Source: Hofstenia miamia (Eukaryota; Xenacoelomorpha; Acoela). Taken from it: DNA of 64,000 nt. Position 1 is the stretch's first letter; every line of letters starts with the position of its first letter. Positions 31,131 through 44,889 of the stretch are shown in pieces. The notes below the pieces were generated by a model that saw nothing but the letters and a program-made list of their open reading frames with translations, searched no databases and was not told where the DNA came from. The position numbers and the translations under genes were made by a program. The DNA lies in contig SCFE01000015.1 of the NCBI GenBank assembly GCA_004352715.1, forward strand, positions 2,758,414-2,822,413, written 5' to 3'.

Positions 31131-33327
31131 TCCAAAAAATTTTTTTTTGAAAAAAACATGAAAATCATACATAAGAAATTAGACCCATTTCCAAACTCGC
31201 ATTGTAAAATTTTTTGGATAAAATGAATTATTCTGGCTTTCCATCAAAAAGGCGCTTTCTATATATAATATATATAACTATTTTGCATTGAATTTCCATG
31301 CTAATATTGGTCTAAACATAATGTTTGCATTATGCTTCAAACTAATAATTAAAAAATATAAGGCTTACCCGTAAGTTTCAATATCAAACCACTAAAATTA
31401 GGGTCTTAATTGCGTGGAATTTGCAAGACCTTGCAAGAACTTACGTCAATGATATGTTATGGAACTTCATGAAACAACACTTCAATCGCCTGAAAATGCT
31501 TTCTTCAAAGCGGATTCTCAATAATACGAATATGTGAAAGTAATTTTAAATAGAAACAAGTAATTTTTTCTACTTAGTTATATATTTGTTACAATTAACA
31601 TTAAAATAATGTTAAAGTATTATATTTCAACCCTTTTCAAAGATGTGTGCAGTGAGGCTGAGACAAGTGCTAACGCTTAACCAGCAGTAACACTATAACA
31701 CTTAAGCTATCTCATGCATTACTCCAAACTACTTAACTAGTGGGAACTCCTCAAAATTTAAAATGATCATTGAAAGTTTTAATAGAATAGACTACGTATT
31801 CCTCATCACCCAAAATGGACGATTCTTTAGAATATATTCATTATGCAGCATTAGTTGTTTTTCAACACTTTTTATTTATGAATTGTATGCTATGCACACA
31901 CATATGTTCTAAGAGGAGAGTAAATTGGAAATCAGCTTCGGATGTTGCATTTTTTATGTCTGGTGGATTCGATAGAGCTACTGAGTGCGGTTTCGTCTTT
32001 TCTTTGCATATGTAAATAGACTTAATCAAGAGAGCAGGAACGAGCTCCAATTTTTTTTCAAAACAAATGTAGCCTACTAGTATTTTTCATTTATATAATT
32101 TACAAAATTAATTGATTCTTCTTTAATTAGTGGATATTGTGAGGATAAAACAATGCTGCTTTGTTCCAATAGGAACAATCTACCAAATAAGAGAATATAC
32201 AGACAAAGTGATAATGTCTTAGTACAATAACTTTCATGTTATTCTTTAAATATTTTTAAAAATATTCATTCAAAAAACATTATTCACTGCGCATTTGTTT
32301 CAAAGCAATTCACATAATCTTGAAGTTTATCTCAAGGTTTTGAAGTTTGATTATATGTCTTTAAACATTTTTTGAGTTTTTGATTTTGATTTGTCTTTAT
32401 AATATAAAATGGATTTAATAATGAAGCTTAAAAGTCAACGTTGGCACAAAGATAGGAGTTGGAATTACAGTGTATAACCCTGCTGAAACATTCATATGGA
32501 TGCTTAGAATCGTAAATTTATTACTATCAGCTTAAAATTGAAAATCAAGTAAATTGACTATTAGAGCATTGCAAAGTTCAACTTTATAAAAGTCTAACAT
32601 ATGATAAAATTTTTCAATTAAACAATTGTAAAAAATAGCATTTATATTCGAATGTACAAAATTCCTAAACAATTAATAAATATATAAATAGTTAATATGT
32701 ATGAGAATTTCATATTTTTTCTTATAAGTTCAAGTTTTTTAGATAACTTAGAACTCACAATTTAGGGTGATAATATTTTCAAAAAAAAATAAGGTCCAAA
32801 TTTGACAAAGAATTTTCTTGAATTATATTCTGAAAGTGTCTGATGTAGAAAATTTAGGAAATAATTTTTTTGTGTCTTGGCATAAATCAATTTATCTTTG
32901 CTTTATGCTTTTTTGGGGAAAAAAAGTTTCAGCTTTCTTTATGCTCAAGATCTCAATGCTTAGATGGATAAAAAATTAGAAAAATTGTGGGACAATATTT
33001 ATATACTAGCATCGGTTAGTCACATGTTTATGGTGAATTTTCTCGTATGTACATTGGAACCCTAAGCAACAGAACACATAAGACGTAATCTGCAATCAGA
33101 AGTTTGTTTCCATGGATATGAAAAACTTAAGTGTATTAATGAAAAAACCAAAGCAATGAGATCACCGAAGCAATATGTACTAAATGATTGAAGAAAGAAT
33201 TACTTAATACTCAAAATTTAGAAACAAAACCATCTGGTAGCATTTCTATGAATATTTGACAACGAGAGCAATAATGTTGAAATTTAATTTTAGAGATATT
33301 CAAAGTCTTAAGGTTATGTGATGCAGT
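31131..33327. other. AT-rich DNA, no supported gene
   Basis: A region near 31,870-32,030 is open on both strands and somewhat richer in GC. The minus frame contains KTKPHSVALSNPPDIKNATS. No splice logic or motif settles it. Confidence 0.4.
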
Positions 33328-33347
33328 ATATATATATATATATATAT
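33328..33347. repeat. (TA)n array at a gap edge
   Basis: This is the TA run before the third 1,000-N gap. Confidence 0.9.
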
Positions 33348-34347
33348 NNNNNNNNNNNNNNNNNNNNNNNNNNNNNNNNNNNNNNNNNNNNNNNNNNNNN
33401 NNNNNNNNNNNNNNNNNNNNNNNNNNNNNNNNNNNNNNNNNNNNNNNNNNNNNNNNNNNNNNNNNNNNNNNNNNNNNNNNNNNNNNNNNNNNNNNNNNNN
33501 NNNNNNNNNNNNNNNNNNNNNNNNNNNNNNNNNNNNNNNNNNNNNNNNNNNNNNNNNNNNNNNNNNNNNNNNNNNNNNNNNNNNNNNNNNNNNNNNNNNN
33601 NNNNNNNNNNNNNNNNNNNNNNNNNNNNNNNNNNNNNNNNNNNNNNNNNNNNNNNNNNNNNNNNNNNNNNNNNNNNNNNNNNNNNNNNNNNNNNNNNNNN
33701 NNNNNNNNNNNNNNNNNNNNNNNNNNNNNNNNNNNNNNNNNNNNNNNNNNNNNNNNNNNNNNNNNNNNNNNNNNNNNNNNNNNNNNNNNNNNNNNNNNNN
33801 NNNNNNNNNNNNNNNNNNNNNNNNNNNNNNNNNNNNNNNNNNNNNNNNNNNNNNNNNNNNNNNNNNNNNNNNNNNNNNNNNNNNNNNNNNNNNNNNNNNN
33901 NNNNNNNNNNNNNNNNNNNNNNNNNNNNNNNNNNNNNNNNNNNNNNNNNNNNNNNNNNNNNNNNNNNNNNNNNNNNNNNNNNNNNNNNNNNNNNNNNNNN
34001 NNNNNNNNNNNNNNNNNNNNNNNNNNNNNNNNNNNNNNNNNNNNNNNNNNNNNNNNNNNNNNNNNNNNNNNNNNNNNNNNNNNNNNNNNNNNNNNNNNNN
34101 NNNNNNNNNNNNNNNNNNNNNNNNNNNNNNNNNNNNNNNNNNNNNNNNNNNNNNNNNNNNNNNNNNNNNNNNNNNNNNNNNNNNNNNNNNNNNNNNNNNN
34201 NNNNNNNNNNNNNNNNNNNNNNNNNNNNNNNNNNNNNNNNNNNNNNNNNNNNNNNNNNNNNNNNNNNNNNNNNNNNNNNNNNNNNNNNNNNNNNNNNNNN
34301 NNNNNNNNNNNNNNNNNNNNNNNNNNNNNNNNNNNNNNNNNNNNNNN
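33348..34347. other. Assembly gap of exactly 1,000 N
   Basis: It has TA arrays on both sides. The right side starts the second copy of the 7.5-kb block at the same base as the first. Confidence 0.95.
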
Positions 34348-34374
34348 TATATATATATATATATATATATATAT

Positions 34375-35386
34375 CAAATACTACAAACTAAACCATAAAT
34401 TTAAAAATACAGTACAATTAAAAACACAAGATATTTACAATAAAAAAATAAAGGAAAATATTGTTAGAAATTTCGTCATACACTAAATTTTTTTGAATTG
34501 CCAAATATATACTGTTTGCTGAGTAAATTGTTTTAAGTAGTTTCATATTAAATATAATTTTTTTTGCATTTCGGATGTTTATTACGAGCTTATTCCACAT
34601 AGAGCAAGTGGTAGTGGTAAATGAATTTTTCCAGAATTTTTTCTTAGTTTGTACCTTGTTAATACAGGTGTTGGCTCTTCTATTGTATTTGATGAATGCC
34701 TTCAGGAAGTAATCTCCATAGGATATGTTATTAATGTATTTAAAAAAGTTTACTAAACTGTGAAACTTTATATTAAATTCTGGAAATAAAATCGCTAATG
34801 ATTGCAGGTTTGCACCTGTCTGTTTTCAATTGATTCTATACAATATACAAATAAACCAGTTAAAAAGCCTATTTATTCTCTCTTTATTAAACATACTTAA
34901 ACTATTCAAAAGGGTTCAAGCATATGTATAATTGCTAACAACACATGGATAGATTACTGATTTATCTTGTGTGACATTTTTAAATTGCAGCTGCAATTCT
35001 TTTGATCTTACCATTCATGAGCTCTCTGAAGTCTCGCTTGCTGTTAATGACCACGTCCAAATGTACTGATGCTGCTAGCGTAATAGCTGAAGTATGAACC
35101 GTGTCTTTTGAAATATCTTTGACTAGTCCTTTAGACCTTTTGTAGCAAAGACTGTGTTTTACTCTTGCACATAGCTTGTTTTCTAATACTCTTGCAGATT
35201 TCCTGTTGAAAATTTCATCAGCATATTGGATAGTTTGGCCTTCCTTAAGGTAGTTAGATACATCATTCACATCAGAGATGGAACCAGCCGGGAATCTTAA
35301 GGTCAGAACCGGTAGTTGGCCGGCAATAGCTAATACCGGCCAGTAAATTTTATTTGCATGGTGTAAATATATATACCTGTCTCTTN

Positions 35387-35425
<39 letters not shown>

Positions 35426-36173
35426 TGTTTGTTTTAATCTAGAACTTATTACACATGGCGATGCAAAGAGCTGATATTGCATAAAGCAAATTTCAAACTA
35501 TTATATTTCTAACAAAGTAAATTAGAGAAATTAAATTATTTTTCTAATTGCAATAGTGTAGATTGCAAATATAATTTTTTTCGAACTTTAGATTTTCATA
35601 GAAATTCCTCACCAACTAAGCAAAATGTTCCCTGTTTATACGATAAAACAAGAAATTTTTTTAATCATTTTGGCTGGTAATTTTACTGGCCTTTCATGAA
35701 ATTTTAAAGAAGCTACAAGCCGGTGACCGGCCCCGGTTCCATTTCTGATTTACATACAAGCTAAACACGATTGTTCCCAGGACACTACCCTGTGACACAC
35801 CTTTGCCACTTGTTTATTTTTAAACGTTGCTGTCTATAATTTAAGCACTATTGATTAGTGCACGTTAATTGTAGAAGGGTTGTTTTCATCAAAGTTGTAA
35901 ATCTAATCAATTAAAGTAAATAACTGCAAATGTATAGATTTTAAACTTGATAAAACCAAAACATAACGATAGCGGACGCTCGATATAGGATAAAGGCAAT
36001 AGTTGATAAAGACTTACTGGTCTCTAATTTTCAATATTTTGTTTATTACGAGATTTGTAAATAGGAGTAACTATTGAGTTCTTGTAATAAATAAGGAAAT
36101 TTCTCAAGATCAATACATAGCATATTATTTTGTATAGCTTGATGACATTATTTCTAGTAGTGCTGCGTGGTTA
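34375..36173 (-). mobile_element. Degenerate LINE split by a MITE (copy 2)
   Basis: This has the same motifs as 16,035-17,835. The RT halves are joined around the MITE at 35,273-35,747, and the 96-codon RT frame lies at 34,980-35,270. Confidence 0.85.
35273..35747. mobile_element. hAT-type MITE in the LINE (copy 2)
   Basis: It has the same ends and the same 8-bp flanks as copy 1, and an N at 35,386. The adapter-like CTGTCTCTT is at 35,377-35,385. Confidence 0.85.
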
Positions 36174-37541
36174 GGGCTCTTCCATGCAGCACATCCCGCA
36201 GCCTACCTATATTTTGTACTCGTTTGACTTAACGATCTTCTCAGTTCGGTTTTTAGCCAATATTTCAAAATATGACAGAATAGCAAACGGTGAGAACAAT
36301 TATGTAAACGAATGGAAAAGTATATATGTTGATAGCAATGGAGTTGAACAGCTGTCAATTAATAACAAACTAACAATTATTAATCAAATAATGAATTTCA
36401 AAGACCTTAAATTTGAGGTCAATAAATGTATTTAACGAACTTCAATAATAAATGATAAAAACAAGATTTACAAATATATTTTTCTTGTGAAAAATGTTAA
36501 TTTTACTCACATTTTTAGGCTATGCTTTTACCTGTAAAATTTTGAGAGTATCCAGCCATATTTCAAATGTGCTTAAGGAATTTATCTCATACAAGTATAA
36601 AGCTAATTATTCGTGTAATATTGTTGCGATGATACATGAATTTTCTGTTTAGCCATTGCAGTAAAGTCTGGATCATTTCAATGGTTTTTAAGCCTAGAAT
36701 GATTAATTACACTACATGTAAAACCAATCAGGGAATTTCATGATCAATAATGTCCATTTTTGAAATTTTACTAAAACTTTGGAAATAACTAAAGTTATTA
36801 AGGTCAATTTTTATGATTTTTGTCAATAAGGCAAATATATTAAAAGGTATTTTCATGAAGTCTGCAAAATGGCAGGCTACTGTGAAATCTTAATATTTAC
36901 AGTAATTTGTTTGTATGTGTTTATGTTGCAATGCAATTCATTTTCCTGAAATTTTTAGTTAGCTTTGATGATATTGTGTGTTCAGATGTCAAATTTTCTC
37001 TTCGAATTCAGTTGTCAGGAATACCCTAAATTGCTACTACTTCATCAGTAACGATCACTTTGATATATAAGTTGAACATTTCCTGCATGAAAGAGCTTTC
37101 AAATGCAAATTTCTTACTAGAGAACACTTATTTTTATATTTTATCCTTAAAAATAATGCTTTATTTTATATTATTTTTCTGTTCTCTTCTTTGAAATATT
37201 TCAGTAATTCTATTTTTGTTAAAGTATTTAGTATATCTTGGCAGTTCTTATGCCCACAATGACCTGTCAAATTTAAATAATATTCACTAAAATATCAATA
37301 ATATATCATCTCACCTTGAAATTGTAGTGTATCAGTGAAAAGAGATGTTTTGAACGACTTAAGTTAATACCTGATACATACATGTATATTCTTTCAAATT
37401 TTCAATTCTTTTTAAATTGTCTAACAATGAACGCACAAGTAGGAGCTTTCTACTTTTCGGGATAATCTTATTAATTTTCATTTGACCAATTCTAAGAGCT
37501 GCTTTGCAAACCACAAAGTCATAGAAATCACAGCAAATGAG
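36174..37541. other. AT-rich DNA, no supported gene (copy 2)
   Basis: This duplicates 17,836-19,203, including the unassigned 83-codon frame at 36,184-36,435. Confidence 0.4.
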
Positions 37542-37710
37542 TTAACCCTTTCAACCCGATTTTTTTTCTGTAATTATTATTATTTTTAGATTCTAGATGG
37601 CTAAAGCATATAATGTAAAGTTGTTTTATAAAGTTTATGATGATTACTATTATATGGGACAAAAGAAGTTAAATGGTACATATATGTACCATCCGGGTAG
37701 AAAGCGTTAA
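37542..37710. mobile_element. piggyBac-type MITE flanked by TTAA (copy 2)
   Basis: This duplicates 19,204-19,372. Confidence 0.8.
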
Positions 37711-39189
37711 TGCGGTATTGACCTAGTATGTAACACTTGATTTCTATTGTAAAAATATTAGATATTAAAGTGCTCAAAATTGGTTTGATTCAAAGTGTAA
37801 TATATAATATGGGTGTTGTCAAATATTACTTCTTTGGGAGTACACGTGAATTTTCTGCTATGGGTCATAACTAGAGCAACCAAAGTTTAATAAAGTGAAT
37901 ATTTCAGCACAAACTCTTTTTAGTTTTAAAGTTGTAAAAATAAATTTTAAATGATTAATAGGAGTAATTAAAGAGTTATTAGGCTAACAAAAAGTGAATA
38001 TTTAAATTTAAGGTTATAATAGTCAAAAATCTGTTTTGAAGTTAATAAAGTTAATTTTACTAATTAACTATTGAAAATTAGGCAATTTCAAACTAAGGAT
38101 TAGATAAACAAATATGGTTAATTAATTTGTGTTAACTAATTACAGGTAGGTACTTTCATGTGAATGAATATATATATATATAGCTCAAATAGGTCATCTC
38201 CCTGAGTCACTAGATCAGTTGCTAATTTTACGAGTGGTCAGACTGATTCTTAAGAATTGATCCTATGAGGATTTTTCCAATTTATACCAGTTTTAAACTA
38301 GATCTACATTTAGATTCTGCTGTTAACTGTCAGTAATTGAAGTCGACTGTAGGAGCTTAAAAAGAAATATCGTTATTTTTTTATTAAGTTTTTAAATTCA
38401 GAGAGGAATTTATGGGAATATTAAAACGCACTAATGTTAATTTTATGCCTGCTCTTTACGTGAAAGTCAAAAACTGCAATCCAACATCAGTGACTGCTAA
38501 AAGAAATATTTCGTAGTTAAAATCTTTTATAAAAAGAAATTTTTTGCCTTAAAGTGTAAATATTATTATTGGTTTTCATTTCAATTTTTCAAATAAAAAT
38601 TTTAGTTTTTCTAAATTTTTTTCATTAGGTTTTGGGTTAATATTTAGTTGTTCTTGTAATAACAAAGACATTATATTGCAATAATTTTAATAAGTCCCAT
38701 CCCCACGCAAATTGAATTTTTAATATTTTTCTAGGCTTGTGATGAAATTATTTATTATCATTGATCTCTAGGGGGAGGGGTGAAATAACTAGGCTAAGTT
38801 CTTGAGACCTCATCCGATGATCTAATAAAGTGTAAAATTCAGAAAACTTTTCAAAAATGTATTCTTGTTTAATATAGTGTTTTTTAAAATGATGCTTCTT
38901 CCAATTTATAATTAAAAATTTGAAGCACAGTATTTTAATAACATCAAAATCACATATTATAACTAAAAGTTCTCTGTCAACTTTGTTTACAATTATTTTT
39001 TAATTTGCATTATATCTTGTATTGTAACATTGCTACTTTTATGTATAATATAATTTATACGTACTAATTGCCCAGATGGCATCATTGGGGTTAAAATACA
39101 GTAGGTGGGTTCCGCACCAAATAATAACCAAGAAAAATAGGAAGAATCATTTGACTGTGAAATACAAGTAAAATCATTTTCTGTCACAG
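37711..39189. other. AT-rich DNA, no supported gene (copy 2)
   Basis: This duplicates 19,373-20,851. Confidence 0.4.
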
Positions 39190-39329
39190 TTAATGAAAGA
39201 ATTGGGATATTATTCAGTACAAAAATGCCCTTCTATGTTGATGGTATCAATAAATTTCCAGGAAGGTGACAAAAAGTATTACTCGCAGAAGGTGATTGTT
39301 TTGAAAGATTTTACTTATGTTCATAAATA
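39190..39329 (+). CDS. Candidate exon A (copy 2)
   Basis: This duplicates 20,852-20,991 and encodes the same MKELGYYSVQKCPSML frame. Confidence 0.4.
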
Positions 39330-39538
39330 GTATCAGGTTATAAGATGTGTTTTCATATTTAGTAAAATATATTCTTCATACTGTGTTTAAAATTGTTATT
39401 GTTTACTCGAAAAAATCTTCCTTAAAACCCCTATATACACGTATACTCTATAATATGATGTAGAGAAAATGTTCTTTAGTAATCTGTTATTGCACTCATA
39501 CCTACACTTTTCCCATGACCTCATAACAAGATGAGCAG

Positions 39539-39593
39539 GAAGTTCGAGAGATTGGTGAAGTGACTAATGCAGAAGTTGAAGAGTTAAAAATTT
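39539..39593 (+). CDS. Candidate exon B (copy 2)
   Basis: This duplicates 21,201-21,255. Confidence 0.35.
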
Positions 39594-39739
39594 GTATCTC
39601 ACCGTAGAACCAAATTGTTGTAAATATTATATTTGCTTTGAGACTATGAGGCTTGTGATGAAAAAAAACGCTCCGTACTATCAAGTGATGTAATTCAATG
39701 CACTTGATTATTTCTTCCTAAATGAAGTGAAATTTTTAG

Positions 39740-39862
39740 GTTGAAGAAAGACATATACTCAACACCTGAAAGCATTTTTCACTGAACTACGGTATTCCTC
39801 AAATGTGTCATGGGAAGATTTTGATTTTGCTGCTTTGTGTCAGTGGCTGCATCAAATGAACA
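39740..39862 (+). CDS. Candidate exon C (copy 2)
   Basis: This duplicates 21,402-21,524. Confidence 0.4.
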
Positions 39863-40110
39863 GTAAATTAGTCAATTCAATATTATTGATAAACTTCCTG
39901 TATGTATTTTTCAATCATGCTTATGCCTATTGCATTAATTGAATGTCCTATTAGCATGTGTAGATAGTGTTGCCTTGGTAAAGCTGAAATCAACTGGTTT
40001 AGAAGACATTCCATAGCTGTTGATATTCAAAAATAGTTAATAAATGCATATATTTTGTTGTCTCTTGCTTATTAAGTTCTAAGAACAAGAATGTAAGTAT
40101 TGGGAAAAAA

Positions 40111-40168
40111 CTAGTGGCGTATTTAAGGGGGGCTTACGCAATGTCCCCTCTTCCCCTTTAGCTTTCAG
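40111..40168. mobile_element. hAT-like MITE terminus (copy 2)
   Basis: This duplicates 21,773-21,830. Confidence 0.4.
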
Positions 40169-41069
40169 CATTGATTTTTTTGGTTAAACATTAAAGTATT
40201 TCATGAAAAAAATTAAAAGACTTATGAACTAAGGTCACAAAATTCACATTAACGACCAATTTTTTCAATATTTTGACAGTTTTTGGAATAAGCTTCCATG
40301 TCATTGAAAACTAAATTTGATCAAAATAGAGATGCTCCTATCAGAAATTTCTGAATTAGGAAAACGCATGCAATTACTGCCATAATTTTTGCTTGTTCGT
40401 TGGTAAAATGCAAAACTGTTAATTTTTTCATATCTACCTTAATGTAAGTGGACTGAATGGGTTCTGAAATACTTCACTTTCTACAATTTTTGAGACCTAT
40501 TTGCAAAAATTCTGCTCAGTGATTAAGGAATTATTTTGCAAAAATTTAAAACAGGAATACCCCGTATCACCATAATTTGTCATATCTATTTATTTAGTTA
40601 AGCAATAGCCATATCATACAACTACTGTCTAGTAGTATTAAGGACTATTATTGTGCAATTTCTTGCCCTTCCATGCTGAACGTTTTGTCACTGCAGTGGT
40701 AAGACTGCAGGCTGATACTGGTATAAAGACCTTTTAGGTCAAAATTTTGATTAGCCTTCAAATTTTGCAGTTCATAGTTGTAATTGGATTGAGATTTTCA
40801 AATCCGATTTTGGAATTTGGTTACAAAATTATATAACTTAAAAATGCAAGTAACTCACTTGATGTTTGATGACATTATTAATCGTATATAATGCAAAATG
40901 TAGCAATTCGAAGCTTCATCTTGCTGAACTCTGGGACAAATTTATCGTCCTTATTCCACCCAACTAAATATTACATAGGTTTCTGAAGCTAAATTTTTAT
41001 GTTATTTTCTTATCATTATCGCATTTTAATGTTCTTTATCGTCAACTAAATGCTAAATTTTACATGCAG

Positions 41070-41140
41070 CATTTGAACAAGAAATATCAATGGGACGAGA
41101 TCACAATGCATGGAATTGGAACACATTACGCAATTTCTAA
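41070..41140 (+). CDS. Candidate terminal exon D (copy 2)
   Basis: This duplicates 22,732-22,802. Confidence 0.4.
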
Positions 41141-41429
41141 ACAGCGGTGCGATTACCCATCCTCAAGTGCGTCTCTCAGTCTGTATTAAAAAAACCTCGT
41201 TATAATAGTTTAAAAAATTTTTGGAATAGGGAATTGGAAAAGTAAATAACTAACTATTTGAATAAATATTTTGATTTGTAAAATTTTGTTATAATATAAT
41301 AATAACAAAAGTATCACTTACATGTACATGGATTTCATTTGAATATTTGCGTAAAATGAATATCTTCAACTTGAACACTGTTTCAACCCGATTTGAACAT
41401 TAAAGTTGCCAACCTGACTCGCCTTACAA

Positions 41430-41627
41430 CTATGCTGCAGTTACAGCATGACAACGATTAAAAAGGAATTTGGGAAGAATCGAAAAATGAATGGTTTGAG
41501 AACCTCTTAATAGTCCTTTGTAGCTTGGTCTGAAAAACAACGCATGCTTCTGATACTTGTTAAGATAGCACTCAATGTTTTGACTTTCATCCTTCTTATG
41601 CTTGATGTGAGTGTATTTTTCAACAGG
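41430..41627 (-). CDS. Candidate terminal exon of the minus-strand gene (copy 2)
   Basis: This duplicates 23,092-23,289. Beyond this copy the sequence to the right (41,861 onward) differs from that beyond copy 1, so at most one context can hold the true upstream exons. Confidence 0.45.
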   Translation of the reverse strand, partial: PVEKYTHIKHKKDESQNIECYLNKYQKHALFFRPSYKGLLRGSQTIHFSILPKFLFNRCHAVTAA

Positions 41628-41819
41628 CTGAAAAATTATAACTGATTTGTAAAACACATTCATTTCACATACTATTTTATAACGAATTTTCCTAAATTAT
41701 TTTTTGAATGGCATTTGGGTTGGTTTGGGTAGGGCTGAGTCAGGAAAATATAATACATTTACTTCACTGGTAAAAGGGAAGATTTATTTACATATCTAGT
41801 TAAATGACGTATAACGAGT

Positions 41820-41860
<41 letters not shown>

Positions 41861-41861
<1 letters not shown>

Positions 41862-44303
41862 ATGTTTGTCCAAATTTATCTCAATTAGGAATGAGAAATA
41901 GATTTCTACTGAACAAAATGATTTAAATTGCTTATAAATCTGCCAGTAATATTTTTTAAAAATCCGTTAGAAATTAGTTAAACAATTTGTAAATTTTGGC
42001 TAAAGCCTAATTTTTTTGGACATTTAACCAAAGAAAATTGTTAAAAAAACGTTACTTGAACGGTTTTATGTTAACATAAAGTATATTTCTAGTTACAATT
42101 TTGGATATATTTTGTTTGATTTAAAGAATGCATACGTTCAAAAGACGAAAGTTTTCTAATTCTATGCAAGTATAAAATTAACAAAAAATATGCATTAAAT
42201 GACACTAGACTTTATCGAATAATGAAAACATTAAAGAAGAAATACTCTTGCAACATACGTAAGTAAAGTTTTTAAGAAGTTTTAAACGCTCGATTACTCA
42301 CAATCCATTTAACAAATTACGCCTACATATTGTTCAGACTTTGCAAACAATATATTTTTTTCAATTGTGCTAACTAACTTAATGACACAAATTAATCGAA
42401 AAACTAAAATTATTATTTGTAAGTAAAATTTTGCGAAATAAAGCATGTGAATATATGCATTGATTGATATATTATTATTAAATCAATTTTTATATTTTAT
42501 ATTCTCAATTTTAAGAATTCACTCAATTATTTCCCACACATTCTTATGAGTTACATTTATCACTACAAAGGGTATATGTTATATAGAAAATTTAATTTTT
42601 TTCTACCACATCTCCAATAAATTCGTGTATAGATGTAAATGCATTGCAATTGCATATGGATGTAATTCACATTGCTGAAGGAAAACAGAAAAAATGTTTT
42701 TGTTTGTATTAAAGCTAACAGATATTTCAACCTTCACTCCATATAACACCACAAATCCACATAAAAAAATATTTAAAGAGCCATAAGAAATTTTCACATT
42801 TTTAGCATTGATCTAAGGCAGTTTTCTTGAAAAATTAAAAAAAATATTTTTTAAGATTTTAATTCCTCAGTGATTATTGTTCAAATCCACTTTGACTAAC
42901 TCTAATTCGTCTCTACGTTAAAATGTAGATCTAGAATGTAATTTTAGAATTTTTCAAACAGGGCTTATTTCATTTATAGCAAATAGCACAAACATAATTA
43001 TCAAAAAAATGGAATTTCTCGAATTTAAAGCAACCTTATTCTATTTTTAATTAAAATTTACATCTATATGAAAAATAGTATGTAATTGTTTTATTCTTTG
43101 GCTAATACTACTTTTATATAAGTTTATTTGGAATCTAAAGAAAATGTTGTTTCTCAAGTAAATCAAATGTGCACGTAGTTCAATTGCTATTCTTTGCATA
43201 TAGATTGTTGTCTACTGATATTCATCTTTAGTGATGATTTACGTATTAAAACCAATGTCATTTAATTGCATCAATTCTATTTATTTCTTATAATATAATT
43301 AGCCTTCCTGCATCTAAGGGAAACTAAGATGGAAAACTAGATTAGAACTGTTTGAAGAAGCCTCCAATAAAAAATAATTAACTTTCGCTTTGTCAATATA
43401 TTGAACAAAGCATTACTATAAAGTAAATCTATGAATGCATTTTGCAACTAGGAAATATAAAAATATTATTTCTCTTAATTGCACAGTCATTTCTAATTAA
43501 TTGAATATGATTCATTCAAAATGACTAATTACATTCCCAAAGGTAAATTTATTAATCACAAATAATGAATTCGTGCTAAGAACTACAACATTTACAACTA
43601 CTTACAAAGTTGCAGACTAACAGTATAATAAGAAATTTCTCTGGAAATTAACCAAGTAATTTGATCTTTTGAAGCATGAGAAGGGATAGAAAAGATCAGC
43701 ATTTGCTCTGAAATGTATAACCCTGATTTTTTTCAAAAAAGTACATGGAATTTATATATTAATAAGGAGTGAAGCGTTTACCCAATCCAGATATTGATTT
43801 CAAAAAACTTCCTCAACACCGTCCAACCCTTTTTGCTTTTCAGACTCAGAAAATATAATCATTTTAATTGCAGATGTCTGCAAGAGCATTTCTTTGAAAG
43901 TTTTGGACGTTTAACAGTTTGTGTTATTTTGTGAGAAATTTTTACTAAAATGAATTGGATATTTTTTCTAGAGACAAGCAAAAAATGAGGATTTTACTAT
44001 ACATTTAAATGTTGCAAGCCACAGAAGGCACAGGTTGAATTAAAAATTCATATTATTTGACCTCAAAATCTACATAACCGACGAAAGAATTTAGAGGTTA
44101 CGTTTAATAGTTCTCACAGTAATTGAAAATTAGCTAATTATAATAGATAGAAAATTTGCAGGAACTTCTTTAGCTATGAGGCTTTTTAACACATGAATGA
44201 TCTTGCAAAAAAACATAAAATCTGTCAAAAATGGATCCCTTCTAAACCATTTCTTTAAGTTTTCAGTTTGCTAGAAAAAAGTTGGATGTGATATAGAAAC
44301 TAA
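41861..44303. other. AT-rich DNA, nothing recognised
   Basis: Composition is very AT-rich. The minus open frame at 42,603-42,797 has no motif. Confidence 0.5.
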
Positions 44304-44531
44304 CGATTAGTTTATCAACTAGTTCTTGCTGTAAAACCGATTGTCAAAAAGAAAGCTTCTAGAGAAATTTGGCTTTGTTTGCAAGACAAGTATTTGTTAC
44401 CCAATGGGGCGCTTGTTGCAGAACGTCTTATTTACCTCAGTAAGAACTTTGATAATTTGACGCAATTCATTGACGTTCTTGAGAACCAAAAAAGCCAAAA
44501 TATACAGCCTGAAAAAACTACCTTTTTCTGA
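44304..44531 (+). pseudogene. Unidentified 75-codon frame, possibly copia-type Gag remnant
   Basis: This is a stop-to-stop frame reading VKKKASREIWLCLQDKYLLP, then NGALVAERLIYLSKNFDNLT and QFIDVLENQKSQ. The pattern A-x-x-x-W-x-x-L-x-x-x-Y with a following L-x-x-L and Q-F/Y-I is loosely like the Gag domain of copia elements. It has no start codon or zinc knuckle, so the assignment is tentative. A conserved host exon is the alternative. Confidence 0.3.
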
Positions 44532-44889
44532 AATCAAAATCAAAATTCCTGCATTGCTTCTCGCTATGGAATGCTTTTGCTCTTCAAAGGGAGTTTCAAC
44601 AACCATTTGTTTCACATTTAAAGCTCAGAATAAGTGCTGAACTGGACAACTTTCTAAAGAAAAGCTTGGTTTTCAGTGCCTACAGTCAGAAATTTGGGCG
44701 AAAAAATGAATTGGTTCAGGACTTATTACTATGTTCATTGTAATAAGAAATTGGATATTAGTTCTACTCTTTGGATATATATTATTTGTTTTCTGCAAAA
44801 TTTAGCATCAAAGAGGATGGCATGTGAAATAAGCATGGCGTTGTTTTTCAATACATGTAGGAAAAAGTAATTATTCGGAATTTGTTCTA
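44532..44889. other. No supported feature
   Basis: The open frames here (44,397-44,615 minus and 44,676-44,870 plus) have no recognisable motif. Confidence 0.4.

Larger units (their letters stand above)
34348..41860. repeat. 7.5-kb block, copy 2
   Basis: This repeats 16,008-23,515. The only differences I noticed are two missing bases right after the N (35,386) and the TA array lengths. See copy 1 for content. Confidence 0.9.
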
